A DNA stretch of 59,867 nucleotides from Chlamydiota bacterium (GCA_021772455.1 JAJFLY010000031.1:1-59867); one strand, 5' to 3'; positions 34,626 to 43,860 are shown, numbered from the stretch's first letter. Notes: a model not told the origin generated them from the letters alone. Program-made: numbers and translations.

Positions 34626-36517
34626 GGCATCTCCGCATAGGTGTGAAATGAAAAATGGGTCATGATCCGCTGCAACATTTTTTCGGGGTTAAGTCCTATT
34701 TCGGACAATAGCTCTTGATACCCTCCTTGATCAACAAAAGTTTCGGGGATACCAAAATTTAAGATCTCAACTTGGCCAAAATCGTGTGTGATTACAAACT
34801 CATTGATCTCGCTGCCAAGCCCACCCTTAAGGGAGTGCTCTTCAATGGTCACAACGCGGTTGTGTTTGAGGAGAAGATCGCCAAATAGCTCTTTATCAAG
34901 TGGTTTTATAAAAACAGGATCGACAACAGTTGCGCACACACCTTTTTCTTTTAGCAAGTCGCGTAAACTCAGAGCTGCATTGCATTGATGTCCAAGGGCA
35001 ATGATTAACAGATCTTCCCCTTCGGCTAAAATTTCCCCTTTCCCGAGAGGGCGGAATTTGATCTCTTCATTGCGCTCAACAGTGGGGAGATTGGGGTAGC
35101 GGATGGCTGTTGGCTGCTTCCAGCTGAAAGCCGATTCCATCAGCTCTTTTAAGACGTGGCCGTCGCGCGGTTGGCAGATCACCATGTTGGGCATCGCGCG
35201 CAGGAAGCTGATTTCGTAAATCCCATGGTGTGTTGCCCCATCGCCTGGAGAAAACCCTGCGCGATCAACTGCAAAGACAACCGGAATTTCTTGTAAGCAG
35301 ACATCTTGGAAGAGATTGTCGAGTGCGCGCTGGAAAAATGTGGCGTAAATCGAGCATACGACATTGAGCTTGCCCGTTTTGCAAAGTCCTCCCGCAAATG
35401 TGACGGCGTGCCCCTCAGCAATTCCCACGTCGAAAAAGCGTTCAGGAAACTTGTCATGAAAAGGGTCGAGACAAGAGCCTAGCGACATGGCGGGGGTGAT
35501 GAGGGCAAGGCGTGAGTTTTTCTCACCCATCTTCACTACGTGCTTTCCAAAAATTTTCGGAAATGTTGCCTGTTTTGAAGTGGAGGGGAGGAATTCACAC
35601 GTTTTGGGATCGAAGGGTTTCACACCGTGGTAGGCGATCGGATCGCGTTCTGCACGCTTGACACCCTGCCCTTTTTTTGTCAGCGTATGGATGATTACCG
35701 GCATTGGGAGGTCTTTTACCGCCTGCAATACTGCGACAAGTTTTTTGACGTCATGCCCATCGATTGGTCCGATATAGGAGAAGCCAAATTGCTCAAAAAA
35801 GGGAGCTGAGCTGACGATATTTTTGATTGACTCGGTCAATTTCATTCCCTTTTTGGCAAGAGAGTTGCCATAGACGGGGATTTTTGAAACTAGATGTTCT
35901 AATTCGCGCGTCAATTTACTCGTTGTAGGGTTGCTAAGCAAGCGGCTTAGGATATTAGTGATGCCACCCACATTTTTCGAAATCGACATCTCATTGTCGT
36001 TGAGAATCAAAATGAAGCGCGAGAGATCGCGCGAGACATTATTCAGCGCCTCAAGCGACAGCCCACAGGTCAAAGTTGCGTCGCCAATAACAGGGATCAC
36101 ATGGTTTTTTTGGAAGCTTAGGTCGCGCGAACGGGCCATTCCCAGAGCAAGAGAGAGGGCTGTGCCTGCGTGGCCTGCATAAAAGTGGTCGTGAGGCGAC
36201 TCTTTTGGGTGGGCAAATCCGTTTAAGCCTTCGGAATGGCGAATTTTATCAAAGCGCTCGTCGTTTCTTCCTGTGAGCAATTTATGGGTATAGGTTTGGT
36301 GGCTGACATCGAAAATAAACGCATCATCAGGAGAGTGGAATACGTAGTGGAGTGCGATGGAAAGCTCAACACTTCCCAAATTAGAGGCGAGGTGGCCCCC
36401 TGTGACCGAAAGGACCCGAATAAGGCGGTCACGAACCTCTTGAGAGAGCTCTTTTAAATCGTGAATCGACAATTTTTTGAGAGCGTCTGGAGAGTCAAGG
36501 GTTTCAAGATGGGTCAC
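34622..36517 (-). CDS. dxs: 1-deoxy-D-xylulose-5-phosphate synthase
   Basis: Dxs joins pyruvate and glyceraldehyde-3-phosphate in a thiamine-diphosphate reaction, the first step of the MEP isoprenoid path (source of the menaquinone side chain). It has [32 protein letters not shown], the transketolase central domain ([15 protein letters not shown]) and the C-terminal domain. The usual G-D-G of the thiamine site reads G-D-A ([18 protein letters not shown]). The 631 residues are full length. It overlaps xseB and nadK by four bases each. Confidence 0.94.
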   Translation of the reverse strand: MTHLETLDSPDALKKLSIHDLKELSQEVRDRLIRVLSVTGGHLASNLGSVELSIALHYVFHSPDDAFIFDVSHQTYTHKLLTGRNDERFDKIRHSEGLNGFAHPKESPHDHFYAGHAGTALSLALGMARSRDLSFQKNHVIPVIGDATLTCGLSLEALNNVSRDLSRFILILNDNEMSISKNVGGITNILSRLLSNPTTSKLTRELEHLVSKIPVYGNSLAKKGMKLTESIKNIVSSAPFFEQFGFSYIGPIDGHDVKKLVAVLQAVKDLPMPVIIHTLTKKGQGVKRAERDPIAYHGVKPFDPKTCEFLPSTSKQATFPKIFGKHVVKMGEKNSRLALITPAMSLGSCLDPFHDKFPERFFDVGIAEGHAVTFAGGLCKTGKLNVVCSIYATFFQRALDNLFQDVCLQEIPVVFAVDRAGFSPGDGATHHGIYEISFLRAMPNMVICQPRDGHVLKELMESAFSWKQPTAIRYPNLPTVERNEEIKFRPLGKGEILAEGEDLLIIALGHQCNAALSLRDLLKEKGVCATVVDPVFIKPLDKELFGDLLLKHNRVVTIEEHSLKGGLGSEINEFVITHDFGQVEILNFGIPETFVDQGGYQELLSEIGLNPEKMLQRIMTHFSFHTYAEMP

Positions 36518-36777
36518 AAGACCTCTTGAGGTTCGAATGCTTCTGTTTGGGCGCTTCCCTTTTCATCGAGATCAAGCGAGCCATCTCGCTTCTTAATCAA
36601 TGTTTCGATCCGCTCTTCAACCGCGCTCAAGCGCGTTCCACACCCTCCAATTAACTTGTCGGCCTCTTCATAGAGTTTGAGCGATTCGTCTAACGAAACA
36701 TTCCCAGAGTTCATTCGTTCAAGGATTGACTCGAGTCTCGCAAAGGCTCTTTCAAAGTTAAATTCTTGTTCACTCAT
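36514..36777 (-). CDS. xseB: exodeoxyribonuclease VII small subunit
   Basis: This 87-residue protein has the XseB signature ([36 protein letters not shown]), two helices that bind the large subunit in several copies. The C-terminal 20 residues are an extra acidic tail. It overlaps xseA by 8 bp and dxs by 4 bp; the xseA-xseB-dxs order is known from other chlamydiae and many bacteria. Confidence 0.94.
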   Translation of the reverse strand: MSEQEFNFERAFARLESILERMNSGNVSLDESLKLYEEADKLIGGCGTRLSAVEERIETLIKKRDGSLDLDEKGSAQTEAFEPQEVL

Positions 36778-38104
36778 TGTCTACACTCACTTTGACTCTA
36801 CCATCGCTGAAAAGAGCTTCCAGTTTCTGGCCTGGGGTTAATTCTCGAGACGATACTATAACGGAACCTTCATTTAAGGCAAAGAGGATGGAATACCCCC
36901 TTTTTAAAACGTTTTTTGGGTCTAAAGCCGAAAATTGTTGAATAATCTCTTTCAGCTTTTGTTTATTCGCAGCAAGTTTGTTTTTCATCGCTTGATCGAG
37001 ATGTTTCACTTGGCTTGCAAGCTTGCTTTGGCAAAGAACGAGCTGATTGGTTGGTTTCAAGGCGTGGGTCTGTTTCTCCCTTCCAGCCAGCAAGTAGCGC
37101 CTACGTGCAAGCTCTTGCCGCATTAGGCCATCGAGCCTGGTTTTCAGCTCATCAATTCTTTGGAGAGGCCCACCTAACAGAGCGTACGATGTGGAAAATA
37201 GGGGGTGGCGTGCATAGCCATTGAGAGTGGCTCTGTATCGTTTGACCTGATGGAGGAGCGCGTGGCTCAAATGGCCCTGCATCGTCTCCAAAAACTTCAC
37301 ATGTTGCTGTTTTTCTGCACTGACAATCTCGGCTGCAGCCGAAGGGGTCGGAGCGCGTACATCGGCGACAAAATCGGCAATAGTCACATCGGTTTCATGG
37401 CCAACCGCTGAGACGATCGGGATTCTGCTCTCAAAAATCGCTTTGGCGACGATCTCTTCGTTGAAGGGCCATAAATCTTCCAAACTTCCTCCACCCCGTC
37501 CAACAATCATCACATCGCAGAGGTTGTGGGCATTAAACTGTTCGATCGCCTCGGCGATCTCATAGGCAGCCTCATTTCCCTGAACGCGAACCGGATTGAG
37601 AATAAGCTGAAAGCCTGCGTACCTTCGAGACAAGACATGGATGATATCACGAATGACAGCGCCCGTCGGGCTTGTGACGACCCCGATTCGTCTGGGAAAT
37701 TTTGGCAGCGCACGTTTTTTGTCCTTATCGAACCACCCCCGCTCGCTCAATTTCTTCTTTAACGCCTCCAGGCGCATTAAAAGCTCACCGACTCCTTGAT
37801 ATTCAATCCTGCGTGCAATAATCTGATATTTTCCGTGGGGAGGGTAGACAGAAATCGCTCCGGTGATGATCACATGGTCGCCCTCTTTGGGCATACGGGA
37901 GAGTTTACTCTCTTTTGCCCGAAAAAGGACGGCAGGTACCTTAGCTCCAGAATCTTTAAGGTCAAAATAGAGGTGTCCGCTCGAGTGGAGTTTGCAGTTG
38001 CTCATCTCCCCTTGGACGGTGAGATTTACAAAGCGCGATTCAAGTTGATTTTTGATCGCAGCGGTGAGCTGGGTAACGGTGATAACAGTTGACGTTGTAC
38101 TCAT
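36770..38104 (-). CDS. xseA: exodeoxyribonuclease VII large subunit
   Basis: XseA degrades single-stranded DNA together with XseB. The N-terminal OB fold ([27 protein letters not shown]) is followed by the catalytic domain ([66 protein letters not shown]) and a long coiled coil. I chose ATG 38104 (MSTTSTV): the frame stays open to 38203 but that part would run into tpiA. The gap to the divergent tpiA start is 46 bp. Confidence 0.95.
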   Translation of the reverse strand: MSTTSTVITVTQLTAAIKNQLESRFVNLTVQGEMSNCKLHSSGHLYFDLKDSGAKVPAVLFRAKESKLSRMPKEGDHVIITGAISVYPPHGKYQIIARRIEYQGVGELLMRLEALKKKLSERGWFDKDKKRALPKFPRRIGVVTSPTGAVIRDIIHVLSRRYAGFQLILNPVRVQGNEAAYEIAEAIEQFNAHNLCDVMIVGRGGGSLEDLWPFNEEIVAKAIFESRIPIVSAVGHETDVTIADFVADVRAPTPSAAAEIVSAEKQQHVKFLETMQGHLSHALLHQVKRYRATLNGYARHPLFSTSYALLGGPLQRIDELKTRLDGLMRQELARRRYLLAGREKQTHALKPTNQLVLCQSKLASQVKHLDQAMKNKLAANKQKLKEIIQQFSALDPKNVLKRGYSILFALNEGSVIVSSRELTPGQKLEALFSDGRVKVSVDNE

Positions 38105-38150
38105 AGCTATGCTAATGTATTGAAAATTTTTATCCTTGGAAGAGAGAGAT

Positions 38151-38918
38151 ATGTCTCGTACATCTACCGTAATTGCCGGCAATTGGAAAATGTATAAAAC
38201 CACCTGCGAGGCAAAAACTTTTGTCGAAAGCTTAGCACCCCTTATTAAGAAGAGTCAAGCAACCGTTTACTTAGCCGTTCCCTTTACGGCGATCGACCAG
38301 ACTGTACAGGTTGTAAAAGAGCTCGGAGCTCCCATCACAATTGGCGCGCAAAACATGAACGACGCGGCAGAAGGTGCCTTTACGGGAGAGATCGCTGCGC
38401 GGATGTTAAAAGATGTAGGGGCCGGTTTTGTCATTCTCGGCCACTCTGAGCGACGCCAAATTTTTAACGAGACAAGCGCCTTTATCAATAAAAAAGTGAA
38501 GCGCGCACTAAAGGATTCTCTTCAACCGATTCTCTGTATTGGTGAAACCCTTGCTCAGCATGAATCTGGGGAAACAGAGTCTGTTTTAAAAGGGCAGCTG
38601 CAAGGCTCTCTTGAAGGAGTAACGAGTGAAGAGTTGTCCAAGATGATCATCGCCTATGAACCCGTCTGGGCAATTGGAACGGGGAAAGTGGCCCATCCTG
38701 ATGATGCGGAAAAAGCGCACGCCTTTGTCCGCAGCGTTCTTGCAGAGGCGTGGGGAAAAGAAGTAGCAGATCACATCGTGATTCAATATGGCGGCTCGGT
38801 AAAACCCGAAAATGCTGTCGATCTCATACGTCAGCCCAACATCGACGGGCTTTTAGTCGGAGGGGCCTCCCTTTCGGCAGACACTTTTAGTAAAATTATA
38901 AATGGTTTATTAGCATGA
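38151..38918 (+). CDS. tpiA: triosephosphate isomerase
   Basis: TpiA interconverts dihydroxyacetone phosphate and glyceraldehyde-3-phosphate. Visible motifs: AGNWKMYKT with the active Lys, GHSERRQ with the catalytic His, AYEPVWAIGTGKVA with the catalytic Glu and the flexible loop, and YGGSVKPEN in the phosphate site. GGAAGAGAGAG precedes ATG 38151; starts further upstream are unlikely. The secG start overlaps its stop by four bases. Confidence 0.97.
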   Translation: MSRTSTVIAGNWKMYKTTCEAKTFVESLAPLIKKSQATVYLAVPFTAIDQTVQVVKELGAPITIGAQNMNDAAEGAFTGEIAARMLKDVGAGFVILGHSERRQIFNETSAFINKKVKRALKDSLQPILCIGETLAQHESGETESVLKGQLQGSLEGVTSEELSKMIIAYEPVWAIGTGKVAHPDDAEKAHAFVRSVLAEAWGKEVADHIVIQYGGSVKPENAVDLIRQPNIDGLLVGGASLSADTFSKIINGLLA

Positions 38919-39202
38919 CTGTAGTCTATTATTTATTCCTTTTCTTATTTCTGCTCATCGCAGCAATTCTCTGCTTTGTCATCTTGATTCAAGAGAGTAA
39001 AAGCTCAGGTCTCGGAGCCTCTTTTGGTGGGGATACCGGCGACTCTCTTTTTGGAGTATCAACGCCCGAAGTACTGAAGAAAATCACAGCGTATCTTGCT
39101 GTGATTTTCCTCGGCGGATGCATCGTTCTCTCTGTATGGACAGGGGCGATGGGACGCTCAAAAACTAAGAGCGGCCCTACAACGGAGATCATCGAAAGTT
39201 GA
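38915..39202 (+). CDS. secG: SecG, protein translocase subunit
   Basis: The 95-residue protein has two membrane helices (about residues 3-24 and 54-75) joined by the SecG loop VILIQESKSSGLGASFGG, with a short polar tail. It is the accessory subunit of SecYEG, which would export the many signal-peptide proteins of this window. It is tied to tpiA and def by 4-bp overlaps at both ends. tpiA-secG linkage is common in bacteria. Confidence 0.93.
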   Translation: MTVVYYLFLFLFLLIAAILCFVILIQESKSSGLGASFGGDTGDSLFGVSTPEVLKKITAYLAVIFLGGCIVLSVWTGAMGRSKTKSGPTTEIIES

Positions 39203-39732
39203 AGCTCTCTCTTCGGTACTACGGAGACTCCATCTTGCGGCAAAAAGCTGAGCCTGTTGAAGCGATCACCGATGAGATCCGCCAGCTATGCGCTGACATG
39301 ATTGAAACGATGCTCACGATTAAAGGAATTGGGCTTGCGGCGCCTCAAGTGGGGAAGCTCCTCAGGATTTTTGTTTCCAATGTCGACTATGAGGATGAGG
39401 AAGGGGAGATCCATTTATCCGACCCCATTGTCTATATCAATCCTATTATCTCCAGTCCGAGCGAAGAGCTTGTAAAACGGAGCGAAGGGTGCCTCTCTAT
39501 ACCGAAGCTCTATGCATATGTCGAACGTCCCGAAAAAATTACAGTTGAGGCGATGGATTTGGAGGGGAATCTCTTTACCAAAGAGTGCTCAGGCTATCTT
39601 GCGCGCAACATCATGCATGAGAACGATCACTTAAACGGCGTGCTTTTCATCGATCGGATTAAGGGGAAGCGGCGCACCCTACTAGAACCCGAACTCCGCC
39701 GCATCAAGCAAAACTACTTTCTTAAAAGCTGA
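39199..39732 (+). CDS. def: peptide deformylase
   Basis: Def removes the formyl group from new proteins. The three conserved motifs are present: GIGLAAPQVG, EGCLSIP (metal ligand C98) and the HENDH motif (H140, H144 with the catalytic Glu between) in MHENDHLNG. The 177 residues are normal. The start codon is TTG 39199 (codons TTG-AAG-CTC), overlapping the secG stop (TTGA). It ends 7 bp before a long hairpin that may terminate it. Confidence 0.95.
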   Translation: MKLSLRYYGDSILRQKAEPVEAITDEIRQLCADMIETMLTIKGIGLAAPQVGKLLRIFVSNVDYEDEEGEIHLSDPIVYINPIISSPSEELVKRSEGCLSIPKLYAYVERPEKITVEAMDLEGNLFTKECSGYLARNIMHENDHLNGVLFIDRIKGKRRTLLEPELRRIKQNYFLKS

Positions 39733-39739
39733 AGTTTCC

Positions 39740-39840
39740 CTTTTAGGGATTTTTGCCCCACTTGAATGATCTCTCGCTCGCTGTATCACCTACACTATCA
39801 TCGCTCGAGATCATCCAATTGGAACAAAAATCCCTAAAAG
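39740..39840. terminator. 101-bp imperfect hairpin between convergent genes
   Basis: Perfect 16-bp arms (CTTTTAGGGATTTTTG at 39740-39755 and its complement at 39825-39840) enclose a second, imperfect arm pair (CCACTTGAATGATCTC and the region 39803-39822, 13 of 16 matching). It lies between def (plus) and the Rsm22-like gene (minus) and so could end both transcripts. Its size and nested arms are larger than an ordinary terminator and resemble a small non-autonomous transposable element. Confidence 0.65.
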
Positions 39841-39855
39841 TTCTCGTTAAACTGT

Positions 39856-40740
39856 TTAGAAAGAATCTCCCCAGCGAGCCTTTCGGGCTCTCTTATAGAG
39901 CTCCTTGTCCCTTTTAGAAACCGTGCGCTCCTCGATCCCATCCACCATACAAAGCTGCAGGTTAACATGGCCCGTGTGCTTTTTGGGGTTTGAAAGTATG
40001 CGGGGGATCTCCTGATTCAACGCCTCTTTGGTTACGATCACATAGCTGAACTTCTCGTCCTCGTAGGGGAGGGAGGCTTGTTTAGCCTGTCTATGGAGCT
40101 GTGTACGCCCTAATCGTACCGAAAAGTGGCACCATTTTGGGTGAGGGCATGCTTTTGAGTGGGGACAAGGAGCCAAAACATGCCCTCCAAGGGCAATGAG
40201 CTGGTCGCGCGCGGCGAGCATATTCTGGAATCCGCGGGGCGTGCCTGGCTCAACAATCACAACGCATTTAACCGCTTCCCAGACAGGTTTTAGATCGATT
40301 TCATCTAGTTCTCCAAGGCTGTAGCCGAAAAGGGCTAGGTCGTGCGGCTCGTAGGAGGTGATGCGCGCAACATCGCCGAGCTTGTAATGGGGGCAGCCGA
40401 GCCGCTTCCCTAGCTTGACAAACTCGGGTATGCGCTCGATGCATGTTGCCTCGATTTCTCCCCACATCTCTTTTGCTGCCCACCATCCGGTTCCTGGCCC
40501 TGCCCCGAGGTCTAAAAGGGAGGTTATCTTGAAGGGGATCTCCTTTAAGACGGTATGGATGGCTGCGTATGTTGCTGGTAGACGGACGGTTAAGTAGGTG
40601 AGTAGGTCTTGGCTTTCGGTGAGAGACTCCCCTTCTCGGTAGAGATCGGTGATATGGGTGGATGAATTTTTTAGTTCTTTAGACTTAGTGTCTTTAAGAA
40701 GGCTTTCAATCGAGTTATGGAGATTTGTAGGCAAAAACAT
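39856..40740 (-). CDS. Rsm22/METTL17-like ribosome-associated methyltransferase-fold protein
   Basis: The 294-residue protein has a SAM-type loop (LLDLGAGPGTG, residues 75-85), LFGYSLGELDE and VEPGTPRGF, and the family's cysteine set C192-x5-C198-x5-C204 (APCPHSKACPHPKWCHFSVRL region) with C264 further on, similar to the iron-sulfur site of METTL17/Rsm22. That family assists small-subunit assembly. No ribosome site precedes ATG 40740. Its first codons lie in the 96-bp repeat that recurs at 42384, and it now sits behind two foreign genes on the same strand. Confidence 0.8.
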   Translation of the reverse strand: MFLPTNLHNSIESLLKDTKSKELKNSSTHITDLYREGESLTESQDLLTYLTVRLPATYAAIHTVLKEIPFKITSLLDLGAGPGTGWWAAKEMWGEIEATCIERIPEFVKLGKRLGCPHYKLGDVARITSYEPHDLALFGYSLGELDEIDLKPVWEAVKCVVIVEPGTPRGFQNMLAARDQLIALGGHVLAPCPHSKACPHPKWCHFSVRLGRTQLHRQAKQASLPYEDEKFSYVIVTKEALNQEIPRILSNPKKHTGHVNLQLCMVDGIEERTVSKRDKELYKRARKARWGDSF

Positions 40741-40760
40741 TAAAATATAAACATGGAGTT
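40665..40760 (+). repeat. 96-bp direct repeat, left copy
   Basis: This is identical over 96 bp to 42384-42479. It covers the first 25 or so codons of the Rsm22-like gene (minus strand), the 12-bp gap and the first 8 bases (ATGGAGTT) of the HD-GYP gene start. Similarity continues, decayed, for about 35 bp to the left. It marks one edge of the two-gene insertion. Confidence 0.95.
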
Positions 40761-40763
40761 TGA

Positions 40764-41282
40764 TTATAGTTCTTCTTTGCTGCTTGAGGTCTCATCCTGC
40801 TGTATAAATTCATCCATAACTTTATAAGATATCGTGAGTTCAGGAGGATTTTCATAGGGAGGAGCAATAATTAATTCAGTAGGTATTAAATCTAAAGCAG
40901 ACGCTATGGTCGTCTCGAATATTGTTTTAAAGTTCACTTGAATATGAGAATAGATGATCTCATCAATTGAGGGATGAATGTCAAAATCTTTATCAAGATC
41001 TCTAAATTTCTCTATTAGTTTCGAGCAACTTGCTGGAAATTTTTCATCCGATTTGACTTGCATAACGATAAGTGGGAGAGCAGCAAAAAATAGAGAGTTC
41101 ACTTTGTCTTGTAGAGGACAATCCGCGAGAACCTCGGAATTATTCGCAACCAAGGCTTTAAAAAAGCGCATTAAACTCGGCAGCTTAGAATCACAATAAT
41201 GTTCTAGCATATAAGAATTTGTCTGTTCTTTAATTGCTCTAACTTCTGGTTGTGTAGAGACTATTTCGTGAAGTGGATTCAT
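40764..41282 (-). CDS. inserted gene, unknown protein (172 aa)
   Basis: I do not recognise this 172-residue, helix-rich, acidic-tailed protein (ending SSSKEEL); it has no signal peptide or membrane segment. GAGG lies seven bases before ATG 41282. It is AT-rich compared with the neighbours and lies between the two copies of the 96-bp repeat, 35 bp after the other inserted gene. It is probably a recently acquired gene; a secreted effector is possible but unproven. Confidence 0.65.
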   Translation of the reverse strand: MNPLHEIVSTQPEVRAIKEQTNSYMLEHYCDSKLPSLMRFFKALVANNSEVLADCPLQDKVNSLFFAALPLIVMQVKSDEKFPASCSKLIEKFRDLDKDFDIHPSIDEIIYSHIQVNFKTIFETTIASALDLIPTELIIAPPYENPPELTISYKVMDEFIQQDETSSSKEEL

Positions 41283-41317
41283 TTATACCTCGTTGTAATA
41301 AACAACATTGTTTCTAA

Positions 41318-42169
41318 TTATTTTGTAGGTTTTGTCGGAGCAATATGAGTGAAAAATCCGGAATCTTTGCCTGCTTCCACTCTTGTTTTTAATTCTCTTG
41401 TGAGATGGGTTTGGTAATCGGGAACTCGTATATTCATAAACTCAAGAGTATGATCCATCGTGGAGCTGCCATACTCTTTTTCATACCCATATTCAAGTTT
41501 CTCAATTAGTCTGTCCTCGACATATTCGATTTTTTCAAAAAATCCTTCGAAATATTGTTGTTCTCTTTCGATACCTTCTCTTAGTCGCATCGGGAGTAAA
41601 ATTTTTTCTATATTATCTGGGGGGATATCTTCTACTTCTTTATGTTCAAACCCGTAATCCGTTTTTGCATTTTCAAGGCGCAGGATAAATAGAACGGTTC
41701 TGTGTACCTTCTCTTCAAGGGCAGTTCTATATTCCTCGTTTGCATTTAAAACGTTTGAAAAAACTTTCCCGTCAATCATTATATCAGAAAGGGCAGTTCC
41801 TGGCATCCGTTGTTTTATCTCTCTCCTCGCTCCTTCAACTTCTTCAGTCAGTTCTGTAAGAATGAAGCGTTCGGTAAGCCCTCTTCCACCCTCTTTTTCT
41901 TCGCAAATAACAGCAAATCCACCTCTTGAGCCATCGTAGAGCGAGGAATCAATATGTCCCTTTTGCTTGATCGCATTCAGACTTATATTCATAACATCTT
42001 GCTCAATGTCAGCTCTTATCGCATCATGTGAGCCTATGACTGATATTCTGTACTCGGTCGCGATTTCATCTCTCCGGTCTCTACTTGCGATAAAGCCTTT
42101 CTGCAGGTAGGCATATACTTTTCTACACTCGTCATCGTAGGGCATCTGTTGTCCCACTTCTGCAGCCAT
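41318..42169 (-). CDS. inserted gene, unknown protein (283 aa)
   Basis: This 283-residue protein is charged, helical and rich in Glu and Arg, with no membrane segment or signal peptide; it opens with AAEVGQQMPYDDECRKVYAY. There is no domain I know. GGTGA precedes the ATG. It is AT-rich, and transcribed towards the 172-residue gene and then the Rsm22-like gene, so all three may share a transcript. It is enclosed by the 96-bp direct repeats and is part of the same insertion. Confidence 0.65.
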   Translation of the reverse strand: MAAEVGQQMPYDDECRKVYAYLQKGFIASRDRRDEIATEYRISVIGSHDAIRADIEQDVMNISLNAIKQKGHIDSSLYDGSRGGFAVICEEKEGGRGLTERFILTELTEEVEGARREIKQRMPGTALSDIMIDGKVFSNVLNANEEYRTALEEKVHRTVLFILRLENAKTDYGFEHKEVEDIPPDNIEKILLPMRLREGIEREQQYFEGFFEKIEYVEDRLIEKLEYGYEKEYGSSTMDHTLEFMNIRVPDYQTHLTRELKTRVEAGKDSGFFTHIAPTKPTK

Positions 42170-42471
42170 AAAATCACCACTAATTTGTAAAAATAATTAA
42201 AAAACAATATATATTATCAACTAATATTTCTTTTTTGTAAATAGTAATTATTGTTAATAAGGGTGTTTTTTATCTAATACTGGGAGTAGGATTCTGATCA
42301 AAGGCGCCTCTTGATAAAAATAGGCTTTTACGTCTTCCTTTCTGTAGAATGAGTCTCCCTTCCGTAGAGATCAAGGGAGGGGTAATTTTTTAGTTCTTTA
42401 GACTTAGTGTCTTTAAGAAGGCTTTCAATCGAGTTATGGAGATTTGTAGGCAAAAACATTAAAATATAAAC
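42170..42471. other. 302-bp intergenic region with promoter-like DNA and the right repeat copy
   Basis: The first part (42170-42290) is extremely AT-rich and probably carries the promoter of the inserted genes on the minus strand. Bases 42344-42383 are a decayed extension of the repeat, recognisable by CCGTAGAGATC against CGGTAGAGATC at 40639. The rest is the right copy of the 96-bp repeat, a dead copy of the Rsm22-like gene start. Confidence 0.6.
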
Positions 42472-42479
42472 ATGGAGTT
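42384..42479 (+). repeat. 96-bp direct repeat, right copy
   Basis: This copy is identical to 40665-40760. It includes a non-functional copy of the start of the Rsm22-like gene, and the ATG of the HD-GYP gene (42472). In the presumed ancestral state the two start codons faced away from each other 12 bp apart. Confidence 0.95.
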
Positions 42480-43860
42480 CAATCGCGAAATTTTACAACA
42501 ACTCAACCAAATTGGGATAGCTCTTTCGAAGGAGCGTCGCCTTCCTGTTTTATTAGAGAAGATTCTTGAAAGTGCAAAGGAGTTGACCGAGGCTGATGGA
42601 GGAACAATCTATTCGGTTGTTGAGGGCAAGGAGCTGCACTTTGAAGTGGTGATCTCCGATTCTCTTTGCTTGCATTTGACAGAGACTCCCTTCCCAAATT
42701 TACCCTTGTCCAATGATAATTTGATGGTCGCCTATGCGGTGAACCATAAAAAGACGCTCAATATCAAAGATGCGTATGAGGAGGAGGGGTTTGATTTTTC
42801 TGGGACACGCGCGATTGATGAGAAGAGTGGCTACCGGACGAAAGCTGTGTTAACCGTTCCCATGATGGATCATGAGGGGGAGGTGATTGCGGTTTTGCAG
42901 TTGATCAACCCGAAAAATACGCCCCATTTCTCCGAGGAGGCGGTTGAATTGGCTAAGTCTTTGGCATCTCAGGCGGGCGTTGCGCTCAACAATCAACTTC
43001 TCATTGAGAATTTACGCACCTTATTCGAGTCACTCATCCGGGTGATTGCCGAGGCGATTGATGAAAAGTCGCCTTCGACCGGAAACCATGGAAAACGGGT
43101 GCCGACCATCGCAAAACTTCTTGCCGAGGCAGTGGGTGAATTTACCTCCGAGCAACTCTATGAGCTGGAAATCGCAGCTTTATTGCACGATTGCGGAAAG
43201 ATCACAACGCCGGTTCATATCATTGAAAAGAAGAAGAAGCTTGAAGGGCTATGCGATCGTATTGAGTTGATTGAAGCGCGGGGAAGAGGTTTAATCAGTG
43301 GTGATGATTTGGAATTTCTCCGTCGATGCAATGAGATGAAGGAGCCGATTACCGAGGAGGCAGTAGAGCGGATCAAACGGATCGGTGCATTAGAGTGGAA
43401 AGAGGGAAAACCTTTGCTGACACAAGATGAGCAGGAAAATTTATTGATTCCAAAGGGCAACTTAACTGAAAAAGAGCGTAAAATCATTGAAAACCATGTG
43501 TTAATGACCTATCGAATGCTCTCGCAGCTCCCCTTTCCCAAGGAGCTCAGCAAGGTTCCTGAGATCGCAGCCTCACATCACGAGCGTATGGATGGCAAAG
43601 GATACCCGCGCGGGCTTATGGGGGACGAAATGTCCTCCCGGGCGCGGATTTTGGCCATTGCCGACGTTTTTGAGTCCCTTTCAGCTCCCGACCGTCCCTA
43701 TCGCAAACCAGCTCCTCTTTCTGAAGTTTTCAAGATGATGCAAGAGATGGTTGATGAGGGGCACCTAGACCCCAATCTTTTTGATGTATTTTTGAAGAAA
43801 AAAGCCTATCTTCCCTATGCAACACGCTATTTAATGCCCGAACAACTCGATGTCGACTAA
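42472..43860 (+). CDS. GAF plus HD-GYP phosphodiesterase-like protein
   Basis: An N-terminal GAF domain (about residues 20-175) senses a small ligand or redox state. The HD-GYP domain (about 185-445) usually breaks down cyclic di-GMP. HD and GK are intact (LLHDCGKITTP, 239-243) and so is HHE-x2-DG-x-GYP (369-379), followed by ARILAIADVFESL. There are about 88 residues between the HD motif and the LTEKE helix, some 65 more than usual, so an extra segment sits near the active site. No ribosome site precedes ATG 42472. It overlaps the ATPase gene by 11 bp. Confidence 0.88.
   Translation: MEFNREILQQLNQIGIALSKERRLPVLLEKILESAKELTEADGGTIYSVVEGKELHFEVVISDSLCLHLTETPFPNLPLSNDNLMVAYAVNHKKTLNIKDAYEEEGFDFSGTRAIDEKSGYRTKAVLTVPMMDHEGEVIAVLQLINPKNTPHFSEEAVELAKSLASQAGVALNNQLLIENLRTLFESLIRVIAEAIDEKSPSTGNHGKRVPTIAKLLAEAVGEFTSEQLYELEIAALLHDCGKITTPVHIIEKKKKLEGLCDRIELIEARGRGLISGDDLEFLRRCNEMKEPITEEAVERIKRIGALEWKEGKPLLTQDEQENLLIPKGNLTEKERKIIENHVLMTYRMLSQLPFPKELSKVPEIAASHHERMDGKGYPRGLMGDEMSSRARILAIADVFESLSAPDRPYRKPAPLSEVFKMMQEMVDEGHLDPNLFDVFLKKKAYLPYATRYLMPEQLDVD

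Noticed and set aside
38105-38203. N-terminal extension of xseA.
   Set aside because: It would overlap the start of tpiA on the other strand, and the conserved OB fold begins right after ATG 38104.
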